This document shows positions 9,971 through 19,100 of a stretch of DNA of 31,498 bases, one piece after another. Below the pieces are notes generated by a model that was not told the DNA's origin, did not search any database, and was given only the letters and a program-made list of their open reading frames with translations. How positions within the stretch are numbered: the first letter of the stretch is position 1; every line of letters begins with the position of its first letter. A program made the translations under genes and the position numbers. This DNA comes from Chara braunii (taxonomy: Eukaryota; Streptophyta; Charophyceae; Charales; Characeae), in contig BFEA01000353.1 of NCBI GenBank assembly GCA_003427395.1, positions 1,055,843 through 1,087,340 on the forward strand, written 5' to 3'.

Positions 9971-10594
9971 TGAGGTGCAGTTGTGCCTCCTTGAGGACCT
10001 GCAAAACCTCCCTCAAGGTGTTTGACGTGCTGTTCCATGGACTTGCTGAAAATCAGGATGTCATCGAGATAAACAACAATAAACCTATTAAGCTGATGGC
10101 GGAGGACCTTGTCCATGAGGCACTGAAATGTGGCTGGTGCATTCGTAAGACCGAAGGGCATAACGATTAATTCGTACAACCCATCGCGTGTTTTGAATGC
10201 AGTTTTGTGCTGGTCACTCGGATCAATTTCAATCTGGTGGTAGCGAGACTTGAGGTCGATCTTGGAGGACCTTGCACCCACCTGTCACACCTAGCAGATC
10301 ATCTATGCGAGGCAAAGGATAAGCATTCTTTCTGGTGATCCGATTGAGGCCACGATAGTCAATACACATCCGGAGTTTGCCTCCTTTCTTCGGCACAAAC
10401 GAGACAGGTGCACCGAACTCAGACTCACTAGGCCTAATCCATCCACGGTCGATCATGTCATCAATTTGTCTCCTCAACTCCTCCAACTCGCCTTGTCCCA
10501 TACGGTAGACGCAACCCTTTGGAGGAACACTCCCTTCTATTATCTCGATTTTGTGTTTGACCGGACGCTCGAGAACTCCACGAGGTTCAACCAA
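9751..10594 (-). pseudogene. Chromovirus reverse transcriptase (fingers and palm)
   Basis: Copies element RNA to cDNA. The frame 10594-10229 gives the fingers ([21 protein letters not shown]). After a frameshift near 10285, the frame 10281-9751 gives the palm: [24 protein letters not shown] and the catalytic YLDD box at 10060-10071 ([12 protein letters not shown]). Catalytic aspartates are present. Beyond about 10015 this frame turns to nonsense and the true reading moves to another phase. An in-frame TAA at 10598-10600 separates this block from the upstream linker. Confidence 0.9.
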
Positions 10595-10597
10595 GAC

Positions 10598-11861
10598 TTA
10601 AGGAAATCGATATAATAGACGGCGAATGTTTGTTGGGACTTCCGGTGGAGGATCATCCTCATCAGGAGAGAGAAAATCAGATTGAGAATTTACAGCAACA
10701 ACTGAACTCGAAGTACTTGGATCAGAAGTATACTGATTTTTTACAGTAGAAGTAGATGGAACAGAAGTAGAGGTGGTAGAAATAGAATTACTTTCCGAGG
10801 TTGAAAATGCAGCAGAAATAGAAGTTACATGGAGAGGCTTTACAAGAGCTACATGTACATGCTTAGCTTCCTTGCGCCTACGCACTGATTTGCAGAATTT
10901 GTTTGCACTTAAAAAAAGTCACAGGGGACTTGCGTGTCTCGTCCCATAGAACGGTACGCTCGTTCCCCTTGGCATCACGCACCACAAACTGATTATCCGC
11001 CCACGTGGTCCTTAGGCAATGAGCCTGTAACCAGCCCAAGCCAATGACCGCGTCGAACGGACACTTGTCCATGACATAAAAGTTCAGCTCATGTGTAACA
11101 GTGCGATCCTTGTCAAAAGTGACGCGCACACCTTTGACAACATGTGTTGAGGCGACAGCCTCTTGGTTGCTGACCTGGGTCTGACAAGGGTTCTGCAACT
11201 CCACTTGCTTCATTCCCAGGCCCGCCTTACGGATCCCGTTAGGAGAAAAGAAGTTAGTCGTTGAACCAATATCAATCAGCACACGGATGTATTGGCGGTT
11301 AATGAGTAACTTAAANNNNNNNNNNNNNNNNNNNNNNNNNNNNNNNNNNNNNNNNNNNNNNNNNNNNNNNNNNNNNNNNNNNNNNNNNNNNNNNNNNNNN
11401 NNNNNNNNNNNNNNNNNNNNNNNNNNNNNNNNNNNNNNNNNNNNNNNNNNNNNNNNNNNNNNNNNNNNNNNNNNNNNNNNAAAGAAGGTTAGCTCCACAC
11501 TCCCTTGAACACGGCGTTGCTGCTTGAGCTGCAGCCAATGTTCCAGGTGTGAGTGGAAGTCAACTTCCTTAGTCTCTTCCCAAGGCTCAGTGTGAAGTAC
11601 TTGGACTGCACCAGCCTTGGATTCAACATCAGTTTGGGCTTCAAGAGTAATCTGTTGATCAGATTCAGGCTCCTTGGAGGGGCTTGGAACTGATTGTTCA
11701 GCTTCCCTTGTTGTAGAGAGTGTTGATGACTCCTCTACGCCCTTTGCCGGTTTTCCTGCAGACGATAACAATCCTGCACAACATGCCCAGGCTTTTGACA
11801 ATGGAAGCACACGTGCTGTTTGGATCTTCTTTCCCATTCCTTGATGCGGAGGGCTTCCCAA
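10598..11861 (-). pseudogene. Chromovirus aspartic protease and Ser/Thr-rich linker
   Basis: Frame 11861-10878 overlaps the end of gag in the -1 phase relative to it and carries a retropepsin-like fold: RVLIDIGSTTNFF at about 11255-11280 and DAVIGLGWLQAH further on. The catalytic triad, normally D-S/T-G, reads D-I-G (11265-11273), which would be expected to impair cleavage. A 165-base gap interrupts the domain upstream of this site. Frame 10885-10598 then supplies a Ser/Thr/Asp-rich linker (STSTSVPSTST, PDEDDPPPEVP) leading to RT. A frameshift near 10880 and a stop at 10598 break the chain. Confidence 0.78.
11316..11480. other. Assembly gap (165 N)
   Basis: A run of N inside the protease region. 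The true length is unknown, and open frames that cross it are not informative there. Single ambiguous bases also occur at 906 and 2282. Confidence 1.
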
Positions 11862-13428
11862 GGTTTGGTAGAAGCATCCTCCGGTTTCTCGGGGATCTTT
11901 GCATTCTTGGGGAGGTGTGCTATAGTTCCCTTACCCGAACTACGGTTAGGCCCCTTGTTTGAAGCAGTCTTTTTAAAAGCATTTTTTTCTTCATTTTTCA
12001 CGTCAGACTCAAGGGCTGGTGTAGAACAGCCCACGTCGGAGTCCGGCTTTAGATCGTCATCCAGAGACAGATCATTCGCATAGGACTGATCCTCAGCCCC
12101 CCGATGTTCATGCAGGGCGAGCTGGTTGCTGCTTCCGTACCGCTTGCGTTGCGAGGTTCTACCTGCAGCGGGTGCCTTTACACGCTTGGCGAGTTCCTTG
12201 GCTTCTAGGTTGACTAGATCCGTCAGTAGTTTTCGCCAAGTGGTATGGTCTTTGAGTCCTAGATGGGAGATGTATTCTTTAGGGGCCACTCCCATGACTA
12301 CATCGATGCAAGACACGTCAGTCAATCCCAGGGTTGGAGTGGTGAACAGACCAGTCAAGTGCTGCTCCAAAGCCTGCATGGAAGTCCTCCACATTTGGCC
12401 CTCGAGGGCCTCAAGCTTCAGTCTTGCCTTGAGCGCAGCGTGCTTATCTTGAGACCGCATGATGACGAGGTCCTCAAGAGTACGTACAGGAGTCACTTTC
12501 AGCCACTCGGTCAAGTCAATCCTCTCATAACCTGCTGTGACAGCTTGGAGTTCTATGAAACTCTGTACGACGGGCTCAGTATTAGTGCCCATGATCATCT
12601 TTCGGCCTTCCTGCGGTGTTCACAGTACCTCGAAGTATGAGCGCATGGAGCTAATCCAAGAGGTGATATCCCCTTTCCGTCGTACTTGGACGGCAGAGTG
12701 GCCGCCCGCTTGTCCACTACGCGACCGCTGTACTGTACGCCAGTAAGAACTGTGGCGTTTTGGGCTGTTGTTCCTGCATTTGGGACTATGACTAGTGCAG
12801 AATTGCCGGCGCTGCCGCTTGAGGAGCTGGCACCGGTTCCTGCGCTTGTCACAGTTCCACTTGCTCTCATCATGAGGACTGTGTTAGGTTGAGAGACTGG
12901 GACTGCAGCAGGTCGAGGGTTAGGAGGACGGGGGGCAGACAGTTGGGACTGTTTGAGGCTGACTATCTCAGCCTGCAGCTCTTGGTTCCGCTGCTCCAGG
13001 GCTGTCACACGAGACTCGAGGTCTTCCAAGGTCCGCAGTTGAACCAAGGCTGCTACGGCAGCTGCTATCTTCTATTGGAACCGGTCATCATTCGATTCCG
13101 GAACCGCAAGGAGGGCCACCTGTTCAGAGATACTTGTGGCTCTGGTTGCTGCCTCTGCCTCCCTCTCTCTGTGTATAGCATCCTCATAAAGTTTCTGAAA
13201 GAAAGGCCTCTTGTTATCGGCCGCTGCGTCCAGCATGGCCTTCCATTGGTCGGACGTGATGTCTGCCATGCCGGAGGATAGGGTGTCAGTAGATCTCTCA
13301 AGAGGGGTCCGCACTTTGCTCACTTTTGGACGAACACTCCTCTTACCCTTCCTCACACTCTCAAAAAGAACACCTCTCTCCCTTCTCTCTCTTTCCGCTT
13401 TTTGCGCATGCGTCTCAACACCGGACAT
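11735..13428 (-). pseudogene. Chromovirus gag with CCHC zinc knuckle
   Basis: Capsid/nucleocapsid polyprotein. The chosen start is ATG at 13428 (MSGVETHAQ), because the few codons upstream are not gag-like. The N-terminal part is charged and predicted helical (HREREAEAATRA, then LESRVTALEQRNQELQAEI, a likely coiled coil). A Pro/Ser/Thr/Ala-rich linker follows, then a capsid-like region. The nucleocapsid motif C-x2-C-x4-H-x4-C is CFHCQKPGHVVQDC at 11768-11809. Breaks are TAG at 13072-13074, a one-base shift near 12668 and TGA at 12620-12622. The last open block (12598-11735) is intact over 287 codons and ends NRQRA. Confidence 0.85.
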
Positions 13429-14536
13429 AGATAGTTCAGATAAAAGAAACAAACAGTAAATCACAAAGAGTAGAAGGTAGAACTCCTAGCCGGAGCGGCA
13501 ATTGATTTGGACTTAGAGAATGGCACACAGCAGAATAAAGAAACGAATAAAAAAAATAAATAATAAACGGAAGAGAGGACTGACTTATCGAACGGGCCCG
13601 ATCAGATTAGCTGGATATCCCCTCTTGTCTAACCTGACAAGGTACATGTACCACAATAAATCAGACGAAGAAAACTAATTGCAGCAATGGAGATTTCGAG
13701 GGGTGCAGACGGTCGCCGAGCCAGATGCGGGGCAGTATGTGATAACATGCAGTAAGACCAGTCAAGAGCCCCCTTGAAAGGAATGCCCTTGTTAGCCGTA
13801 TGTCCCCCAAATTCAGCACAGCAAAGAGATGCATTGACGGCAACAGATTTGGGCCCTGAATGTCCTGTCCTGTTTGGCCTGGTCCCGCTGAGTCCCGAAG
13901 GTCCCAAGTAGGTCGTGGACCAGGACCAACGAGATAGGTGTACGAAGTCAGTCCCAAACTTCCTCTACCGTACTGAAAAGGAAAAGACAACTTTCAGCAA
14001 GAACTTACCCCTACAGCCGTTCAGAAATGAAAAGACATTGCACCGTAGAAAGATATGCCATTTAGAACAGATACATCATCCATCCATCCATCAGGTGAGA
14101 AAGCAATCCACATGCTCACACACACAGCCAAGACCTCAGAGAAGAGGAAGAGAGCCCAGCACACCCCAACAGGCCATGAAGCACCAAGCAACCTCCCGCG
14201 GGCATAACCAGGGCACACGGCACTTACCTGTGAGGCCCGACCTCCAAAGATGGATAACGACTCACCCCCCTCTCTCATAAGTCCTCCTGACCCCTAGCTA
14301 CCACTACACGAAGTGTCCTAGCATGACTAAGAGGGCCTTCCTACACCCCTGTTGCAACGCCGGATCCCCCGCCGATGTCTGAAGACCAAAGTAGGAACTT
14401 GCAGCTCTTCGATGCAGATATGGCAGCCTCTGATCAAGTCTCCCTCTTGAGGGGAAGCCCAAAAGTCACTCAATGTCTTCTTGAAGTGCAGATTCCAGGT
14501 GCGAGTACCTCTCACTCTCTACTCCCTCTCGCTTAC
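13429..14536 (-). other. Retrotransposon leader and anomalous inner flank of the 5' LTR
   Basis: About 1.1 kb between gag and the recognisable 5' LTR. No counterpart of the inner 815 bp of the 3' LTR was found here, and no clear primer-binding site. The nearest is minus-strand TGGTAGCTAGGGG near 14292-14304, which shares only its first bases with an initiator-Met site. TGTTGCAACGCCGG at 14350 faintly resembles the LTR terminus TGTTACGATCCTGG. A CATC microrepeat lies at about 14086-14098. Short open frames have no family. Confidence 0.5.
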
Positions 14537-15137
14537 TCCAGAAGATATAGCGGCCTACTGGGCTCTTGGGCGGTGACTTCCTAGGCCGAGCGGCCTCCCA
14601 GCAACCGGTACCTCCTCCCTTCTGGAGGGAAACATCATTGCAGGCTCTGCGATCCCCCGGACAGGCCCTAGACCCGGGCTACTTGGACTGGTACCGGCCT
14701 ACCTCTAGCCTATCGCTACTGGGCCTCTAAAAAAATGCCAACTTTTTGTCTTCTTCTGCTCGGCCTCCAGTACCCGACGCTTCTACCACTACTTCAGTGG
14801 TACCGGCCTACCTGCTACTTGAGTGTTTTTCCCCTCTGCTCTAAGTGTCGTGGGCCTACCCCCGCTACTTAAGTGTTTCCCCCCCTTCAACCCTCAAAGT
14901 CACGGCCACAGGTAAGTTCCGGCCCTGCGGGGCCTTTCAACCAACAAGTACCCTTGCGGGTCATACACACACTCAACCGACAAGCACTCAGACAGGCATG
15001 CAAACCAGCAGGCACGCACACACACACAGACATGGAAATCACAGCAGAATGCGGGAATTTCAGCAAGGCGTTCATTCCAGCGGCAAATCCCAGAAATCAG
15101 CAGTGTTCTCAGTCTGTGTTTTTGGCGGGTCATTACA
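14537..15137 (-). repeat. 5' LTR of the chromovirus, matching only the outer 600 bp
   Basis: Homologous to 7036-7636 with long identical runs (GATATAGCGGCCTACTGG, CTACTGGGCCTCTAAAAAAA, CGGGTCATACACACACTCA) and ending GGGTCATTACA. Homology stops at GAAGATATAGCGG, a few bases inside the minus-strand TATA-like element. Everything element-downstream of that (R/U5 side) differs from the 3' LTR. Confidence 0.85.
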
Positions 15138-15141
15138 GAAT

Positions 15142-15149
15142 GTATAAAA
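15142..15149 (+). promoter_or_regulatory. TATA-like box next to the LTR edge
   Basis: TATAAAAG lies five bases outside the retrotransposon, on the strand of the B55 gene. No first exon was found downstream before 16087, so a link to B55 transcription is only a guess. Confidence 0.2.
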
Positions 15150-15291
15150 GCCCTTTCGCAGTCGGCCGAAGCGTTAATACTCCTCACTCTTAAACAGGGC
15201 AAGGACAAGTACACACTGATGACAAACAAGTGAGCACCACACCTGACCAAGCCAGCCACAGTTCAAAAACTTTTCTCAGATATCATTGTTA

Positions 15292-15325
15292 GATTATCGA
15301 GATGTCTGTCCTTCGGGACATCCAT

Positions 15326-15357
<32 letters not shown>

Positions 15358-15438
15358 GGCCCCTGCGCAAGGATGGCACACATAAATCGAGAAATGGTCC
15401 AAATTAAAAAAAAAAAAAAAGATTATCGAGATGTCTGT
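15292..15438 (+). pseudogene. U6 snRNA retropseudogene with A15 tail and 18-bp target duplication
   Basis: The U6-like part, 15308-15405, begins GTCCTTCGGGACATCC and keeps the U6 core: AAAATTGGAACGATACAGAG, AGATTAGCATGG, CCCCTGCGCAAGGATG and AAATCGAGAAATGGTCC. Small differences from plant U6 are a shorter 5' stem loop and GGCACACAT for the usual GACACGCAC. Genomic U6 genes end in a T run for Pol III, but here the end AAATT runs into A15 (15406-15420). GATTATCGAGATGTCTGT flanks it exactly at 15292-15309 and 15421-15438; the final GT overlaps the U6 start. No upstream sequence element or TATA at plant U6 spacing was seen. This is the signature of LINE-type retroposition, so a non-functional copy. 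Confidence 0.93.
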
Positions 15439-15566
15439 AATCAGGATTTGAATTCATGGTCTGTTTACTACACAGAGAACAAAGAAGAGCACATCAAACC
15501 TCATCATGCCAGCGAAGGATCCAAACTTCCTTTCTTGTTTTTTCGATATTGTTTCGGTGAGACGCT

Positions 15567-15633
15567 GGTGATCAGGATTCGAACTGATGACCGGTTTATC
15601 AAGAATTGCATATGCATTGTACAGTTCAGCCAC
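15567..15633 (-). repeat. tRNA-like (Ile-GAT-like) SINE head
   Basis: On the minus strand, GTGGCTGAACTGTAC resembles an A box, CTTGATAAAC resembles the tRNA-Ile(GAU) anticodon loop, and GGTCATCAGTTCGAATCC contains a B box (GTTCGAATCC). Stems are too poorly paired for a functional tRNA. Partial relatives on the same strand lie at about 15433-15460 and 15903-15935. Confidence 0.5.
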
Positions 15634-15775
15634 AAGATACTTATAGCGTGAAGGAGACAGGTTACCCTGGCAAGATGGTAATAAGGGTGATGGTCCTGGG
15701 AGTTAGACATTGAGGTGGGAATGGTGGAGGGGGGGGTGCGCCGGGGAGAATTGACAAGAGGGGTATGACCCAAGG

Positions 15776-15796
15776 AAAAAAAAAAAAAAAAAAAAA
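15776..15796 (+). repeat. A21 homopolymer
   Basis: Probably the 3' tail of a + strand retroposon lying between about 15640 and 15775. No target duplication was found. Confidence 0.6.
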
Positions 15797-15967
15797 GCCG
15801 TTTTGGGCTCATGTATGCTGACGAGGACGGGGATACGTTTCATGAGGATTGAGTTCCATTGCCAACCGTTGATTTGGTTTTGACACAGCTTGGATTTCCA
15901 GCATCCTGCAGGATTTGAACCTGTGACTTTTTGTCCGATCGTCTTCTCTGTGTGCGTAATGGTGCTT

Positions 15968-16035
15968 GATTGATGTTGTCTTACATCTGTGTACGTGCTG
16001 GCGTTTGATTGATGTTGTCTTATATCTGTGTGTGC

Positions 16036-16078
<43 letters not shown>
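15968..16078 (+). repeat. TTGATTGATGTTGTCTTA duplication and (GT)20 tract before a splice acceptor
   Basis: Two roughly 43-bp copies of TTGATTGATGTTGTCTTA plus ATCTGTGT lead into GT/GC dinucleotides, and an uninterrupted (GT)20 covers 16038-16078. Only ATTGGC separates the tract from the acceptor AG at 16085-16086, so the usual pyrimidine tract is absent. Confidence 0.9.
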
Positions 16079-16079
<1 letters not shown>

Positions 16080-16086
16080 TTGGCAG

Positions 16087-16190
16087 TGGATATCATTTCT
16101 GCAATTGAGTTCGACAAATCCGGGGAGCACCTGGCGACAGGAGACAGAGGTGGACGTGTAGTCCTTTTCGAGAGGGTAGATGGGAGAGAC
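16087..16190 (+). CDS. B55 exon a (blade 1)
   Basis: 104 nt; acceptor TTGGCAG, donor GAC/GTAAGG. It starts with the last two bases of a codon (xTG), then [20 protein letters not shown] and the GGRVVLFER strand. The upstream coding exon was not found between the retrotransposon and this exon. Confidence 0.95.
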
Positions 16191-19100
16191 GTAAGGTTCT
16201 AGCAACTCTATTCTCATGCCTGCAGCTGGCCTCATTGTTTGAGCTGCAATCTCGCCTTCGATTTTTGTCTGCATTGGGATTTGAACTTGTGATCTGTTTA
16301 TCAACAGTTTGATATATGTACCGTTTCATCCACGAGGCTGGGTCAGTTGCTACTGTTCACTCTCTCTCTCTCTCTGTGTGCTGTAAATGGATAGCTGCTG
16401 AAAGCATTTCCTGAATTCGCACACGATGAACTTGCACATGCTTTTCTGCACTCTTCAGCTCCATTTGCTCTGTGGCAGCGGGTGTCTAGGCATTTTCTGA
16501 CCCTCTGCAACATCCTCTCCCTTGTCGAAGTGTTCTTTCTCTACCACCTGAATTTGGCAAGCATCTATGTGGCAATACGCCTGCTTGAGGGCACACTCAC
16601 TCTCAACCTTAGCTTCATTACCCCCTCACTCAAGTTCCAGATTGTGTCTGCACCTGACACACATGTGTTTGTTTGTTCATGCAGCGGTATTGCAAGGGTG
16701 TAATCTGGAAATTGCACCCTTAGCAGGGTTGGGGGGAGGTTTGTGGTCTGGCTGCTGGAGCTTGCAAGCATATGTTTGTTTGCTAAACTCCGTTTGTTCA
16801 TTGGACACAGGCAACGAACGAGATAGATGATCAGGAGCAGAGCAGGTTGGTTTGGCTTAAAGCACAGTGGCGAGCTTTGTGCATCTCCGTGGACGCGACA
16901 CAAACATTATGAGAGCTGGGCTGATCCCAGCACCTCTGATTATTCACTCTTCGGGTGTGTGTTGTATTCTAAGTTTCAATTTGTGACAACGTCTAATGGG
17001 AAGAGGGGGAGACGGGGGTTGGGGTTGGGGAGGGGGGGTGATCAGATAGATGTCGGAGGGAATGGGGCTTATGTTAATGCTGTGTGTTTGTGACTGTTCT
17101 CTTGTGTGGCCCTTTCTCTTCAGCAGGAAAGATCCAGAAGACAGTATGAAAGAATGGATCAGTCGGCAAGAACTATTGAGTATAGGTACTCCACGGAGTT
17201 CCAGAGTCATGAGCCTGAGGTTAGTACCACATCTGGGCCCATTCTATCCTGACACTCTTTCTTAGATCATTGATGCAGAGTTGGATTGTCCTTCCTGAAT
17301 GTGATACACCATGTAGCTAGTTCACAAAGAGCATGTGGAGGTGAACCCCTAGCTGCAGAAGCCCTGATCTGGATGTGCGGCGATAAATGCTTGGAGTGTC
17401 ATATGCACCACACTGCTGCATGCACACTCTCTCCTGGGTACGGCAGGCAGAGGTTGGGTGTTTGCTGTGTGCTGAGTGTGTAAGGGTGGGTTTTGGAGGA
17501 TTATTCGCACAACGAGGTGCCAATGAAAACAGCAATGAACCACTCTCGTAGGGTTGCGTTTAGCCCCCTATGTGGAGGAGGAAAGGAAGACAAGAAGGTT
17601 TGGTAAGTAAAGGGACGACTTCTGGACTCTAACGGCGTCCTTTCTCTTTGGACCTGAAATACAAAAGAGCCCAGTTCGAAAGACATGATTTGATTGATTC
17701 TGAGTGGTCTTCTAATGTGCTGCGCTCGGCGGGACCCAATCGCCAGCATGCAAATGTATGATCCAGAACTGCATGAGGGGAAATATGAGATGCCGAACGA
17801 AACAGTACCTTCCTTTTCGCGCGAGACAGAAATGTATGCAGTTTTTACAAATCCAGAGGTCTTTTTTTTTCTGATAGATTGGGAGATCATGTTTGGACGG
17901 GTTTTCAACAGTTTGACTACTTGAAGAGCTTGGAGATCGAGGAGAAGATCAACAAGATTCGGTGGTGTTATACAGCAAATGGTGCCCGCTTTCTTCTCTC
18001 CACAAACGACAAGACGATTAAGTTATGGAAGGTATCACTGCTTGTTTCCGTTGCACATCCTCCTTTGCTGTGCTTGTTCCTCCCTCCTGAACCCTTGGTC
18101 TCGGTACTGCGATGCCTATGTTGACAGGTTTGCTTTGCTCCCTCTCCGTTTTCTATCTTGCTTTCTTCCTGCTGAAGTCTGCTGTTGTTGCAGTTGCTGC
18201 ACTTGCATGTGCAATTTCTCTGCTGTCCCTCTCCCTTTCCCTTTTGTATTCCACTTTCTTTGTGCTATTCTTAGCCTGCAAATGTTTCGGCCACCCTTCT
18301 TATCTTGTTTCTCTCTCCTGTTAGATCCCCGCTGAGCTGTTGTCCATTTTCAGTTGCATCGTTCGCATGAGTGTTTTCTCCTTTCTCTCTTCTCCAATGC
18401 AGAGTCCCTGTCTTTTTCCTTCTTGTCTTTGGTACGTAGTCACAATGCGGCTGTATTATTCCTCACACACACCTTGATCTCTGTGTCTATGTCATTCTTC
18501 ATGCCCAACGTCGTCGCTCAGCTGCTATTTCTTTCTGCTGATCCGTCTGACTACTGCCTTCACCCGAATAGATGCGTGGTGTCATTGCTGTATTTGCCAC
18601 ACTTTCAGTCCAGAAACAGTGATAATGAGTGGGCGCTCTATTGGGGTGAAGATGGCGGACATGCCTTGGTTTCACAAGGATGTGTTCTGTAACCCTTACC
18701 CCATATTCAGAGTCCCTCCTTTTTCCTATCTTGTGTGTTTGGTACTTAGTGTGACTCTCATGTGTGTCATTGTGCACACACTTACCTTGGTCTTTCCGTC
18801 GATGTTGTTCTTCATGCTCATCTTCATTTCTTAGCTGGTACTAGTTTCTGTTCATCTCTCTGATAGGTTAACTTGAGTTGCAAGAAGAGCATTTTCACTG
18901 TAACCCTTCAGACATGCAGCGTCCCTCTCGTTCTGGCTCATGTTTGATACTTAGTTCCACTTTGGCTGTGTCAATTTCGCCATTCTCACGTTCATCCTTC
19001 CGTCTGTGTCGTTCTCCATGCTCACCTTCGTCTCTCACTTGCCACTCGTTGAGCTCTCTGACAGACGAGCTTTATATGCACCAAGAGCACTGTCACTGTA

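Larger units (their letters stand above)
6222..15137 (-). mobile_element. Degenerate Ty3/gypsy chromovirus, minus strand
   Basis: An 8.9-kb LTR retrotransposon. Reading the minus strand from 15137, the order is partial 5' LTR, leader, gag with a CCHC knuckle, protease, RT (YLDD), RNase H, integrase (HHCC, then D,D,E), C-terminal chromodomain, polypurine tract and 3' LTR. Pol order with integrase last places it in Ty3/gypsy, and the chromodomain makes it a chromovirus. Outer ends are TG...CA type: TGTTACGA at 6222 and TCATTACA ending at 15137. Flanking tetramers GAAC and GAAT differ by one base, so a target duplication is only suggestive. Multiple stops and frameshifts, a protease active-site change and mismatched LTRs show it is dead as it stands. 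It lies upstream of, or within the first intron of, the B55 gene and in antisense orientation to it. Confidence 0.93.

Noticed and set aside
13915-14280. 121-codon + strand frame in the retrotransposon leader
   Set aside because: Antisense to the element, low-complexity, no family match.
15308-15405. Functional U6 snRNA gene
   Set aside because: No T-run terminator, no upstream plant U6 promoter elements, a poly(A) tail and flanking target duplication.
15567-15633. Functional tRNA-Ile gene on the minus strand
   Set aside because: The boxes are recognisable but the acceptor and other stems do not pair, and no Pol III terminator sits at the right place.
15137-16086. First coding exon of B55 between the retrotransposon and exon a
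   Set aside because: No frame resembles the expected N-terminus leading into DIISAIEF. The only ATG frame of note (15373-15651) crosses the U6 copy and has no family resemblance.
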